DNA of 64,000 nucleotides from Spirosoma rhododendri (GTDB taxonomy: Bacteria; Bacteroidota; Bacteroidia; Cytophagales; Spirosomataceae): contig NZ_CP051677.1 of assembly GCF_012849055.1 (NCBI RefSeq), positions 3,673,001 through 3,737,000 of the forward strand, in the 5' to 3' direction. The number at the start of each line of letters is the position of its first letter. The stretch's first letter is position 1. Positions 51,987 to 61,000 of the stretch are shown here, in pieces. The notes under the pieces are model-generated. The model saw only the letters and a program-made list of their open reading frames with translations, had not been told where the DNA came from and ran no database searches. The position numbers and the translations under genes are program-made.

Positions 51987-52796
51987 ATGCTACATATACT
52001 GTGCCTGTTAGGATTGGTAACCGGTTGCTCAGCCGCTACTGACACTCTTTCGCTACCCGCTACCCGGCCGGCGACCCGGCAACTGGTCTGGAGCGACGAA
52101 TTCGATCGGCCGGGCCTGCCCGACTCAGCCAGGTGGCAATACGAAGTTGGGGGCAACGGATGGGGGAATAACGAACGACAATATTACACTGCGCGTCGCC
52201 CCGAAAACGCCCGTGTCGAAGCTGGAAATTTGATTATCGAAGCCCGGCGGGAAAACTGGCAGGGCAGCTCGTACACCTCCGCCCGGTTAACGACCCGACA
52301 GTCGCGAAGCTGGACGTATGGCCGGATCGAAGCCCGCGCCAAGCTCCCGGCGGGGGTGGGTACGTGGCCCGCGATCTGGATGCTGGGCAATAACATAGGC
52401 ACCGTTGGTTGGCCGCGTTGTGGCGAACTCGACATTATGGAACACGTGGGCTACGACGAAGGCGTCATCCACGGCACCACTCACACTGAAGTATATAACC
52501 ACGTGAAGCACACCGAGAAAACCGGGACGCTGACCATTCCCGATGCTACGTCGGCCTTTCACGTCTACGCCATCGACTGGACCGCCGATCAGATCGATTT
52601 TTACGTCGATGAGCAGCGGTATTTCTCCGCGAAGAAAAGTGAGTTGGGGCGTTCAGCGGCCGAGTGGCCCTTCGATCAGCCGTTTTATCTGCTGCTCAAC
52701 CTGGCCGTTGGTGGCAACTGGGGGGGCGCGAAAGGTGTCGACGAAACGATCTGGCCCCGGCGCATGGAGATCGACTATGTGCGGGTATATCAATAG
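51987..52796 (+). CDS. Glycoside hydrolase family 16 lipoprotein (beta-glucanase)
   Basis: A 269-residue endo-beta-1,3(4)-glucanase or laminarinase. A lipobox is visible (LGLVTGC, Cys14). The catalytic motif is GELDIMEHVG with E147, D149 and E152; the substrate groove motif WKYEVGGNGWG-like WQYEVGGNGWGNNERQYYT is typical of GH16, and the last strand is MEIDYVRVYQ. It would degrade beta-glucans at the cell surface. The gene is divergent from the PAS-HTH gene, 133 bases away, which may control it. Confidence 0.93.
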   Translation: MLHILCLLGLVTGCSAATDTLSLPATRPATRQLVWSDEFDRPGLPDSARWQYEVGGNGWGNNERQYYTARRPENARVEAGNLIIEARRENWQGSSYTSARLTTRQSRSWTYGRIEARAKLPAGVGTWPAIWMLGNNIGTVGWPRCGELDIMEHVGYDEGVIHGTTHTEVYNHVKHTEKTGTLTIPDATSAFHVYAIDWTADQIDFYVDEQRYFSAKKSELGRSAAEWPFDQPFYLLLNLAVGGNWGGAKGVDETIWPRRMEIDYVRVYQ

Positions 52797-52814
52797 CCAT
52801 CAGCCAACTACAGA

Positions 52815-52846
52815 AAAGGCGTGCACTCTGATGAGTGCACGCCTTT
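52815..52846. terminator. Bidirectional terminator between the GH16 gene and the sigma factor gene
   Basis: Perfect 14-base arms AAAGGCGTGCACTC (52815-52828) and GAGTGCACGCCTTT (52833-52846), loop TGAT. Confidence 0.8.
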
Positions 52847-52873
52847 ATCGGTTCTTAACCTATGGGTACAGGG

Positions 52874-53431
52874 TTAAAAAGGCATTGCCGTGGTGTCGCC
52901 ACAAAGCCGGCGAACCTTATCGCGCGACCGCTTCAGGCGCATCTTGACAGCGCTGTCGTTGAGGTTCAGCTGCTCGGCGATCTGGTGAATATCAAGCCCT
53001 TCCTGGTATTTCATGCGCAGAATCATCGACTCTTGGGGCGAGATCGTGCTCATGGCGTCGGAAAGCTGCTGTAGACTATGCTCTTTCGCTTCGTAGTCGT
53101 CCATCGACGGCATCTGGCAGTCCAGATCGTCGTCCAGTGGGGTTGTCGTCATCCGGTTGGCCACCCGAATCTGATCCATACAATAGTTGTACGAAATCGA
53201 GTAGAGCCAGGTTGAGAACGTCGACCGTTCCTGGAAGCGATCCAGCCGGGAAAAGGCCCGAATGAAAATATCGTGGGTGAAATCCTGAGCCTTCTCCGAA
53301 TCTTTAGTATACGAAAGACAGCGGTTATATACTTTACGGACATAACGCGTGTAAAGCGTTTCAAAGCAATCGTTCGGGCGGGTGCCCAGATATTGCCGGA
53401 TTACTTCTTCGTCGTTCAGTTTAGTTTTCAT
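52874..53431 (-). CDS. ECF-type RNA polymerase sigma factor
   Basis: A 185-residue sigma-70 family factor. Sigma2 covers about 20-90 (FETLYTRYVRKVYNRCLSYT, AQDFTHDIFIRAFSRLDRF, FSTWLYSISYNYCMDQIR); Sigma4 covers about 125-180 (SPQESMILRMKYQEGLDIHQ, IAEQLNLNDSAVKMRLKRS). There is no anti-sigma gene next to it. It is divergent from the H-NOX gene with about 230 bases between, so shared control is possible but not shown. Confidence 0.92.
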   Translation of the reverse strand: MKTKLNDEEVIRQYLGTRPNDCFETLYTRYVRKVYNRCLSYTKDSEKAQDFTHDIFIRAFSRLDRFQERSTFSTWLYSISYNYCMDQIRVANRMTTTPLDDDLDCQMPSMDDYEAKEHSLQQLSDAMSTISPQESMILRMKYQEGLDIHQIAEQLNLNDSAVKMRLKRSRDKVRRLCGDTTAMPF

Positions 53432-53662
53432 TGATTCAATGGCTCAGGTTAAGCAGTGAGAGCGATTTCGTCCGTTTCGATATACAAAGGTTACACTACT
53501 GATCTCGGTAAGGCACCTTATTTCGATGAACTGTAGCTTTCGGACGATTTTTGGTAAAAAAATTGTTGATGGTACTTGGATATGTACACGAGTGATTATT
53601 TTTTTTCAAAAAATGTTACCTTTTTTGAGTTTATATACCACTTAGCCCTATAGTGTACTTTT

Positions 53663-54201
53663 ATGAAAGGAATCGTGTTTACCGGTCTGCTCGACATGGT
53701 CGAGGAGAAGTACGGGTACGAGCTTGTCGATGAGATTCTGACCGAAAACGACCTGCCATCGGGGGGGTGTACACCACCATCGGTACCTACGACCATGCGG
53801 AGATGGTTACGCTGGTCGGCGCCCTGCAAAAAAAGACGGGCCTGCCCATACCCGACCTGCTGCGGACATACGGGCACTATACATTTAGCTCGTTTTCCCG
53901 CTCTTACCGGATGTTTATCAGCCAGGCCACATCGGCGTTTGAGTTACTCAACTCGGTGCAGCACTATATTCACGTCGAAGTACGTAAGCTGTACCCCGAT
54001 GCGGAGCTACCCCAGTTTATTATCGAGAAGTTGACTCCCGATACCATGGTCATGCGCTACGAGTCGGAACGGAAGATGGCCGATTTCGCGTATGGCATGA
54101 TTGAGGGTTGTCTGGATCACTTCGGCGAAAAAGCAACCATCAGCGTAAACGACCTCTCTGGCGATGGGGGCAACGTAGCATTCACCATTCAGAAAGTATA
54201 G
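53663..54201 (+). pseudogene. H-NOX haem nitric-oxide/oxygen sensor, single-base frameshift
   Basis: An H-NOX domain protein of about 180 residues, read in two frames. It begins MKGIVFTGLLDMVEEKYGY and, after a one-base shift, continues YTTIGTYDHAEMVTLVGALQ. The proximal haem ligand is His104 in YIHVEVRKLYPDAELP, and the haem-propionate motif YxSxR is present as Y133-E-S-E-R137. The shift lies in a run of seven G (53761-53767); one more G gives a continuous domain (LPSGGVYTTIG). H-NOX proteins bind NO and control a partner kinase or cyclase. The hybrid kinase gene starts 15 bases after the stop, so partnership is very likely. If the shift is real, the sensor is inactive. Confidence 0.85.
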
Positions 54202-54216
54202 CGCGAGCGCCTGTGT

Positions 54217-57105
54217 ATGGACGAACTGGAGTTGACAAAACGGCGGCTGAACCGCGAGCGGGCCGCCCGCCTGCAAGCTGAAGCAATTCTGGAAGATAAA
54301 GCCAGACAACTCTACCATGCCAATGAAGCCCTGCAACGGCTCAATGAACACCTTGAAGATGAAATTCAGCTCAAACTGACCGAACTCGACCAGAGTGAGC
54401 TGCGGTACCGGCAACTGATCGATTCGGTCGATGACGTTATTTACAAAATATCGCCCGGGGGCGTGTTTACGTATGCCAGCCCCGCTACCGAGAAGCTGCT
54501 GGGCTACGCACCGGAATCGATTGTAGGGCGGCATTTTACCCACATAGCTGAGCCCGGCTGCTGGCAGGAACTGGCGCAGTTCTACCAGCAGATGATGCGC
54601 ACCCGGACGCAGAGTACCTACCATGAGTTTGCGGCCATTGGTCGTGATAACCGGCGCGTCTGGATCGGGCAGACCGTCCGACTCATTGAAGAAGGCGCGG
54701 AGGTTGTTGAACTGGTCGGCGTGGCGCGGGATATAACGGCCCGGCGGGAAGCTGAACTGGCGCTGCAAACCACCGAAATACGCTTTTCAACCCTGCTATC
54801 GAACCTGCACGCGGGTGTGCTGGTCGAAGATGAGCAGGGGCGGGTTATTCTGGCCAACCAGCAGTACTGCGATATTTTCGGGCTAAAGGTCAGCCCCGAT
54901 CAGCTGCGGGGGCAGTCGCACTATGAGTCGCTGCTGTCGGCGCATTCCATACTTGCCGACGCCGACGCGTTCCGGGCGCGGCTGACCGACCTGCTTCAAC
55001 AGCGCGGCCTGACGGAAGGTGAGGAAATCTACCTGCGCGACGGCCGGATTCTGGAGCGCGATTACGCGCCCATTCTACTGGCCGGTAAGCACATGGGCCA
55101 CCTCTGGACGTACCGCGACGTTACCGAGAAATTTCACGCCCGCGAGCTGATCCGGCGAAGTGAAGAAAAGTACCGGGGCATCATGAACAACATGGACCTG
55201 GGCCTGATCGAAGTCGACATAAACGACATCATCGTACGCGTCTACGATCGGTTCTGCGCGATGGTCGGGTACACGGAATCCGAACTGATTGGGGTTAATA
55301 TCAATCAGGCACTACTGCCTCCCGAATTTCAGGCTGTTGTCGATCAACAGTACCGCAACCGGCAGAATGGGGTTGCCAGCTCCTACGAGCTACAACTGGT
55401 CTGCAAAGACGGCAGCCGCGTGTGGGTGCTGGTCAGTGGCGTGCCGATTTACAACGAACTGGGCGAACAGGTCGGGTCGATGGGCATTCACTACGACCTC
55501 ACGGAGCGTAAACAGCTGGAGCACGAACTGGCACTGGCCCGGCAGGTAGCGGAAGATGCGCGACTGGCGGAAAAACAATTTCTGGCCAACATGAGCCACG
55601 AAATCCGCACCCCGCTCAATGCCATCATCGGCATGTCGCACCTGCTGCTCGATACGCAGCCCAGCCCGCAGCAGCACGAGTACATCGACGCGCTGAAAAC
55701 GTCGGCTGGTTTTTTGCACAGCCTGATTTCCGACCTGCTTGATATGACCAAAATCGAAGCGGGCCGGATTGACGTAAGTCCGCGTCCGTTCGATCTGGTT
55801 GCGCTGCTTCAGTCGACCCAGAAAGTGTTCGAAATGAAGCTCACGGGCCGACCGATTACCATCGATGTACTGCTCGATACCCGCATCCGGGGTACTGTCG
55901 TGGGCGACGATCTGATGCTCAATCAGATTCTGCTGAATCTGGTCGGTAATGCCGAGAAGTTTACCGAAGAAGGCAATATTCAGATTACGGCGCGGGTGCG
56001 AAAAGAAGACGAGCGCGATTACCTGATCGACTTCACCGTGAGTGACACGGGTATTGGCATTCCGGCGGAAAAGCTGGATTCGGTATTTCAGAAGTTCAGG
56101 CAGGTCAACCCGCAGGGGCACAAGCACAGAGGTACCGGCCTGGGGCTGGCTATCACCAAAGAACTGGTCGAGTTGCAGGGGGGAACGATCTCGGTGCGGA
56201 GTCAGCCTGGCTTTGGGTCGCAGTTTACGTTTACGCTGTCGTTTGCCAAAACAAACGAACTGATTCAGCCCACGATTGCGGTATCACCGGCAACGGCTCC
56301 CATTAACCTCCCGCTTTGCCGGTTACTGATAGCCGAAGACAACGGCATGAACCAGAAATACATCATCAGCCTGCTGACGAAGTGGATGGTTCCGTACAAG
56401 CTGGCGACCGATGGAGTAGAAGTGATTGACATGGCCCGGCAGCAACCGTACGACCTGATCCTGATGGACATTCAGATGCCGATCATGGATGGCTACGAAG
56501 CAACGTCGGTGATTCGGAGTACCCCCGGCCCAAACCAGTTTACGCCCATTGTGGCCCTGTCGGCCTCGGCCATGAACGATCACCGCGAACGGGCGACGCG
56601 GGCCGGTATGGATGGTTTTCTGGCCAAACCTTTCGAACCAGCGCAACTGCTGGCCGTGCTTCAGCGGTATGCTCCCGGCGGCACTCCGAACCTGTCGGCA
56701 ACTACGCTGGCGGTACAGGCTGCGGACCCATCGACAACGGCGCAGCAGGGGACGCTTGATTACCGGCAGCTGGACGCCCTCTACGGTACCGATGATGCCT
56801 ACGCGTCGGAGATGTTTGCTACGTTTCTGAGCGATATCGTACCGGAAATTAGCAGACTGCCCGAACTGTGCCAGGCGAAACAGCTGACCGAACTGGCTCA
56901 ACTGGCCCACAAACTCAGGCCAACGTTGCCGATGGTGGGGTTGAGCAGTTTTGAGCGTAAGCTGGAATTGATTGAACAAAGCGTGCACGACGAAGAACCC
57001 GTCTGGCAGATTGAAGAGCACTGTAACAGCGTTGTTCTTGAACTCGACCGGATGATTCCGCTAGTACGCGAGGAGTTGCAGAAGCGTTTGCCCATTAGTA
57101 CATGA
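54217..57105 (+). CDS. Hybrid sensor histidine kinase with three PAS domains, receiver and Hpt
   Basis: A 962-residue cytoplasmic kinase. It has an N-terminal coiled coil (residues 1-60), three PAS domains (about 62-180, 185-315 and 320-440), a dimerisation domain with His461 ([11 protein letters not shown]), an ATPase domain ([40 protein letters not shown]), a receiver with Asp751 ([15 protein letters not shown]) and a C-terminal Hpt with His898 ([16 protein letters not shown]). Only the coiled coil and PAS domains can receive signals, so the separate H-NOX protein encoded just upstream may regulate it by contact. The final 4 bases overlap the LytTR regulator gene, the probable target of the relay. 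Confidence 0.92.
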   Translation: MDELELTKRRLNRERAARLQAEAILEDKARQLYHANEALQRLNEHLEDEIQLKLTELDQSELRYRQLIDSVDDVIYKISPGGVFTYASPATEKLLGYAPESIVGRHFTHIAEPGCWQELAQFYQQMMRTRTQSTYHEFAAIGRDNRRVWIGQTVRLIEEGAEVVELVGVARDITARREAELALQTTEIRFSTLLSNLHAGVLVEDEQGRVILANQQYCDIFGLKVSPDQLRGQSHYESLLSAHSILADADAFRARLTDLLQQRGLTEGEEIYLRDGRILERDYAPILLAGKHMGHLWTYRDVTEKFHARELIRRSEEKYRGIMNNMDLGLIEVDINDIIVRVYDRFCAMVGYTESELIGVNINQALLPPEFQAVVDQQYRNRQNGVASSYELQLVCKDGSRVWVLVSGVPIYNELGEQVGSMGIHYDLTERKQLEHELALARQVAEDARLAEKQFLANMSHEIRTPLNAIIGMSHLLLDTQPSPQQHEYIDALKTSAGFLHSLISDLLDMTKIEAGRIDVSPRPFDLVALLQSTQKVFEMKLTGRPITIDVLLDTRIRGTVVGDDLMLNQILLNLVGNAEKFTEEGNIQITARVRKEDERDYLIDFTVSDTGIGIPAEKLDSVFQKFRQVNPQGHKHRGTGLGLAITKELVELQGGTISVRSQPGFGSQFTFTLSFAKTNELIQPTIAVSPATAPINLPLCRLLIAEDNGMNQKYIISLLTKWMVPYKLATDGVEVIDMARQQPYDLILMDIQMPIMDGYEATSVIRSTPGPNQFTPIVALSASAMNDHRERATRAGMDGFLAKPFEPAQLLAVLQRYAPGGTPNLSATTLAVQAADPSTTAQQGTLDYRQLDALYGTDDAYASEMFATFLSDIVPEISRLPELCQAKQLTELAQLAHKLRPTLPMVGLSSFERKLELIEQSVHDEEPVWQIEEHCNSVVLELDRMIPLVREELQKRLPIST

Positions 57106-57791
57106 TCCTCACCAGCCTGATTATTGACGATGAATTTCTGTCGCGCCGGTCGCTCGAACGGCTCTGTAACCGCCATGAGAACGTGGCCGTGCTGGGCTCG
57201 TTCGACAACGCCTGGTCGGCACTGCGCTTTCTAGATCAGCACCCCGTAGATTTACTGTGGCTCGATGTGGAGATGCCGGGTTTGTCGGGTTTCGACATGC
57301 TCAAACGGCTGGACATCGACCCGCTGGTCGTGCTGACGACGGTCAAAACGGATTATGCGTTCGACGCCTACCAGCACGAAGTGGTCGACTATCTGAAAAA
57401 GCCGATCGACTGGGCGCGATTCAGCGTGTCTGTCGACCGCGTGCTCGACCGGTACCGGCTGCGTCAGACAACCCCTCCCGTCGAACCTGCTCTGCGCGTA
57501 CGGGTCGACGGGCAGTCGCTTCAGATACCGCCCGAAACGATTGAGTACATCGAAAATGTGGGCGATTACGTCAGAATCGTGACCGAAACGCAGTCGTGTC
57601 TGGTTTATATGACCATGAAATCACTGGAGGATAGTTTGAGCGATGGGTTTGTCCGCGTACACCGATCGTATATCATCAACCTGCGAAAGATTGTTGATAT
57701 CGAAGAAAATACCCTCGTTATCGGTAACAAAGTCATCCCAATCAGCCGGGCAAACAAAGCCGAATTACTGAAAAGACTTAATTTATTATAA
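57102..57791 (+). CDS. LytTR family response regulator
   Basis: A 229-residue protein: receiver domain with acidic pocket (SLIIDDEFLSRRSLERL) and phosphorylation site Asp55 (LLWLDVEMPGLSGFDML), then a LytTR DNA-binding domain at about 128-229 (IEYIENVGDYVRIVTETQ, MKSLEDSLSDGFVRVHRSY, VIPISRANKAELLKRLNLL). It overlaps the hybrid kinase gene by 4 bases and precedes the NOS gene, so it probably receives the phosphate from the kinase and may control the NOS promoter, although this is inferred. Confidence 0.93.
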   Translation: MILTSLIIDDEFLSRRSLERLCNRHENVAVLGSFDNAWSALRFLDQHPVDLLWLDVEMPGLSGFDMLKRLDIDPLVVLTTVKTDYAFDAYQHEVVDYLKKPIDWARFSVSVDRVLDRYRLRQTTPPVEPALRVRVDGQSLQIPPETIEYIENVGDYVRIVTETQSCLVYMTMKSLEDSLSDGFVRVHRSYIINLRKIVDIEENTLVIGNKVIPISRANKAELLKRLNLL

Positions 57792-57818
57792 GTGAATAAT
57801 ACAGGTAACCTATATACG

Positions 57819-57866
57819 GTATATACTATAACGTATTTTATATAATTAAAAAATTGAGTATATACT
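57819..57866. promoter_or_regulatory. Paired GTATATACT motifs between the LytTR gene and NOS
   Basis: GTATATACT occurs at 57819-57827 and at 57858-57866 (within the palindrome AGTATATACT), 39 bases apart and inside very AT-rich DNA of 57790-57900. They are candidate regulator sites for the NOS promoter, possibly for the LytTR protein encoded just before. Confidence 0.4.
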
Positions 57867-58026
57867 GTTGTCAAATTAAACAATCAACTTGTACCTTGTT
57901 TTTTATTTGCGTAACCAAATCGTTTGAGTTGGTGTATACGATTACTTGATTTTTCATGTAGTAACTCGCCAGGTTACTGCGTGCAGTGCCCGGCATAACA
58001 CGCTCTCACAGATAGTCGACGCGAAC

Positions 58027-61000
58027 ATGGTAAGCCTAACGGATCCTGACCGGTCTGGGAATCAACTCAGTCCCAACCTGCCTGCGCTTTCAGTCACCAA
58101 CGTGCTGCTCCAACATATACCCGACGATGGGTATGAGTATAAAGGTATGGTCTGGTCGCTGGATGAGGGGGGGCGGATACTGAGCGAGCAGGTTCTACAG
58201 GTGCGCCGTAAGCCCGAATGGCTGGTCAATGTACTGCATCAGGGCGAGGGGCAACTGGTTGTGGACATACAGGCGCGACCCGTCGACGGGCCGCTTTGGC
58301 AACCGCTGGGCCGTACCGCCGTCGACACCCGGCCGGGGCTGACCGGGTCGCTGAGTGTTGTGGTCGAGCAGGCCCTGCCGGGCTGGGTACCCGCGCCGGA
58401 GCTAGGTCTGAGCCTGCGGCTGTCGCGGGAACAGACCGGTCGCCGGGTCGACCGGCAGATGCCGGTGAACGGACGGGCCAGCCGGGGTGTTACTGCTACC
58501 ATGGGTGTGGAGGAAGAGTCCCTGACGACGGCGCAGGAAATGACCCCGATGACAGCCATTGAGCAGGTAATCGTGCGGGATATATGGAACAAACTGCTGG
58601 CGTATCAGGACATGTTGGTGGGTATGTTTTTCGAGCGGTTGCTGCACGAGGAACCCGAGTTGATCGATAATTTCGGCGATGCAATCGACGAGGTACCCCG
58701 GCAGTTTGCTGAATTATTTGACACGACTGTTCGTCAGTTAAAACCCCGCGTCGAGCGGCCGCTGCGCGAAACATACCAGGGTATTTATCCGGCTCCGGAG
58801 GCCGGGCCAACGCCTGCCGACAGGCTGTTGGCGCAACTCGCTGAACTGGGCATGCGGCCCGCCCACTGGCAAACAGCCCGGCGGGTCTGGAACTGGATGC
58901 TGACCAATGTGCCGTATCTGGAAGACTACGACCGGGAAAACCTGGCCAAAGGCGTACAGTCGGCCTCGTACCGCTTCTTTTCGCTGCACATTCTGGCCCC
59001 CGCGCTGACGGCGATTCAGCAGTACGACAGGGCCATTACCCCCGATATGGTGCATCTGATGCGCAAAACCGGCGATCAGCTGGCTACCGATCCGCTGGGG
59101 TATGGCGTGGAATTCTACCGACTGCTGTTTCAGGCCAACCCCGATGTATTGCCGTACTTCGGTCGTACCGACATGGATAATCTGTCGCGGCACCTGATGC
59201 AGACCGTCGCCTTCCTGATCCGGTCGCTCGACGCCGGGCAGAATGTGCAGAAAGAACTGCGGGAACTGGCCCGCATTCACGCCAACCACCGTATTCCGGC
59301 CGAACTGTACGGGGCGGTGGGGAAACCCCTGCTGGCCGTTATGCGGCAGGCAAATCCGGCTTTTACGGAGGCCGAAGCGCAGGCATGGCTGGTGCTGCTC
59401 GAGCGGGTAAGCAACGTGTTGCGTCAGCCGATGCTCAACCAGCAGCATATCCTGAAACAGGCGGATGAGTTTATCCGGCAGGTAGCCGACGAGCTAACCT
59501 GGGAACCGGAAACGCTTACCTCCCGGCTGGATGAAATCGAGCGGGAAATCCGCACGACGGGTACCTACACGCACACCTACGAAGAGCTGGCCTATGGTGC
59601 GCAGCTCGCCTGGCGCAACGCGTCGAAGTGCATCGGGCGGATCGCCTGGCGCAACATGATCGTGCGCGACCTGCGCCACCTGACCGACCCCGACGATCTG
59701 TTCCGCGAAACGGTCGAACACCTGCGCCTGGGTACGAATAGTGGCAATGTGCAGATTGTGATGAACGTGTTTCGGCCCAAAAAGCCGCTCGAACGCTGGG
59801 GCCCCCGCATCTGGAACAGCCAGTATATCCGCTTTGCCGCCTACGAACAGCCCGACGGCACCATTCTGGGGGACAAAGCCAATCTGAAACTGACGCAGGC
59901 AATCATTCGGCAGGGCTGGACACCACCCGCCCAGAAAACGGCTTACGACTGCCTGCCGCTCGTGATCGACGTACCGGGTCACGCGCCCCGGCGCTACGAA
60001 TTCGACCCCGCCGACGTACTGCGTATTCCCATCGAGCACCCTAACTACCCGGCCTTCGCGGACCTGGGAATGCAGTGGTGCGCCGTGCCGGTTATCGCCA
60101 ATTTCAGGCTTGCTATCGGTGGGGTCGACTATGGCTGCGCCCCGTTCAACGGCTGGTTTATGGAAACCGAAATCACCCGTAATCTCTGGGAAGATGAGCG
60201 CTACGGTATGGCCACGCAGCTGGCGCAGGTGATGGGGCTGGACACGTCGACTGAGCAAACGCTCTGGCGCGACCGGGCGTTTCTGGAGCTGAACGCGGCA
60301 GTACTACACTCGTTTACGCAGGCCAAAGTGACGCTGGTCGACCATCAGACGGCTGCCCAACAGTTCATGATCCACGATCAGCGCGAGAAGCGGGCGGGGC
60401 GCGAATGTCCGGCGCAGTGGTCCTGGGTAACTCCCGCAGCCGGGGGCAGCACAACGACGGTGTGGCATCACGAAATGCGCGATTTCTACCTGTCGCCCAG
60501 CTACCATTACGCGGCCGATAAATGGGCCGTGCTCGACGACGATCTGACACTGGCGGGCGAGCTTGCTGAAGCCGAACCCACCGTGAGCAACCGTCCGCTG
60601 ATCCTGTACGGATCGGAAACGGGAACGGCCGAACGCTACGCCCGGCAGACCGCCCGGCGACTGAGTCAGCACCGCCCCCGGATTATGGCGCTCGATGAGT
60701 TTGACCCCGCTCAGCTGGCGCAGGAACAACTGGTACTGGTCGTAACATCGACCTTCGGAAATGGTGAGGCCCCCGGCAACGCAGCTAATTTTCTGGCAAC
60801 ACTACGGCAGTTACCGGGCGAATCGGTGAATCGGTTCAACTTCTCGGTAATGGCGCTGGGTAGCACGATCTACCCCAATTTTTGCGCGGCTGGTATCGCT
60901 ATCGACCGCGAACTGGCCCGCGTGGGTGGCAACCGGGTGATCAGTATGCAGCAGGCCGACGAGATCAAAGGGCAGGCTGATAGTTTCCGGCAATGGCTCG

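Noticed and set aside
57946..58026. TTG start of NOS 27 codons before ATG 58027
   Set aside because: The additional residues (HVVTRQVTACSARHN) look non-coding and lie in the promoter-like gap. ATG is the simpler choice, though TTG is not excluded.
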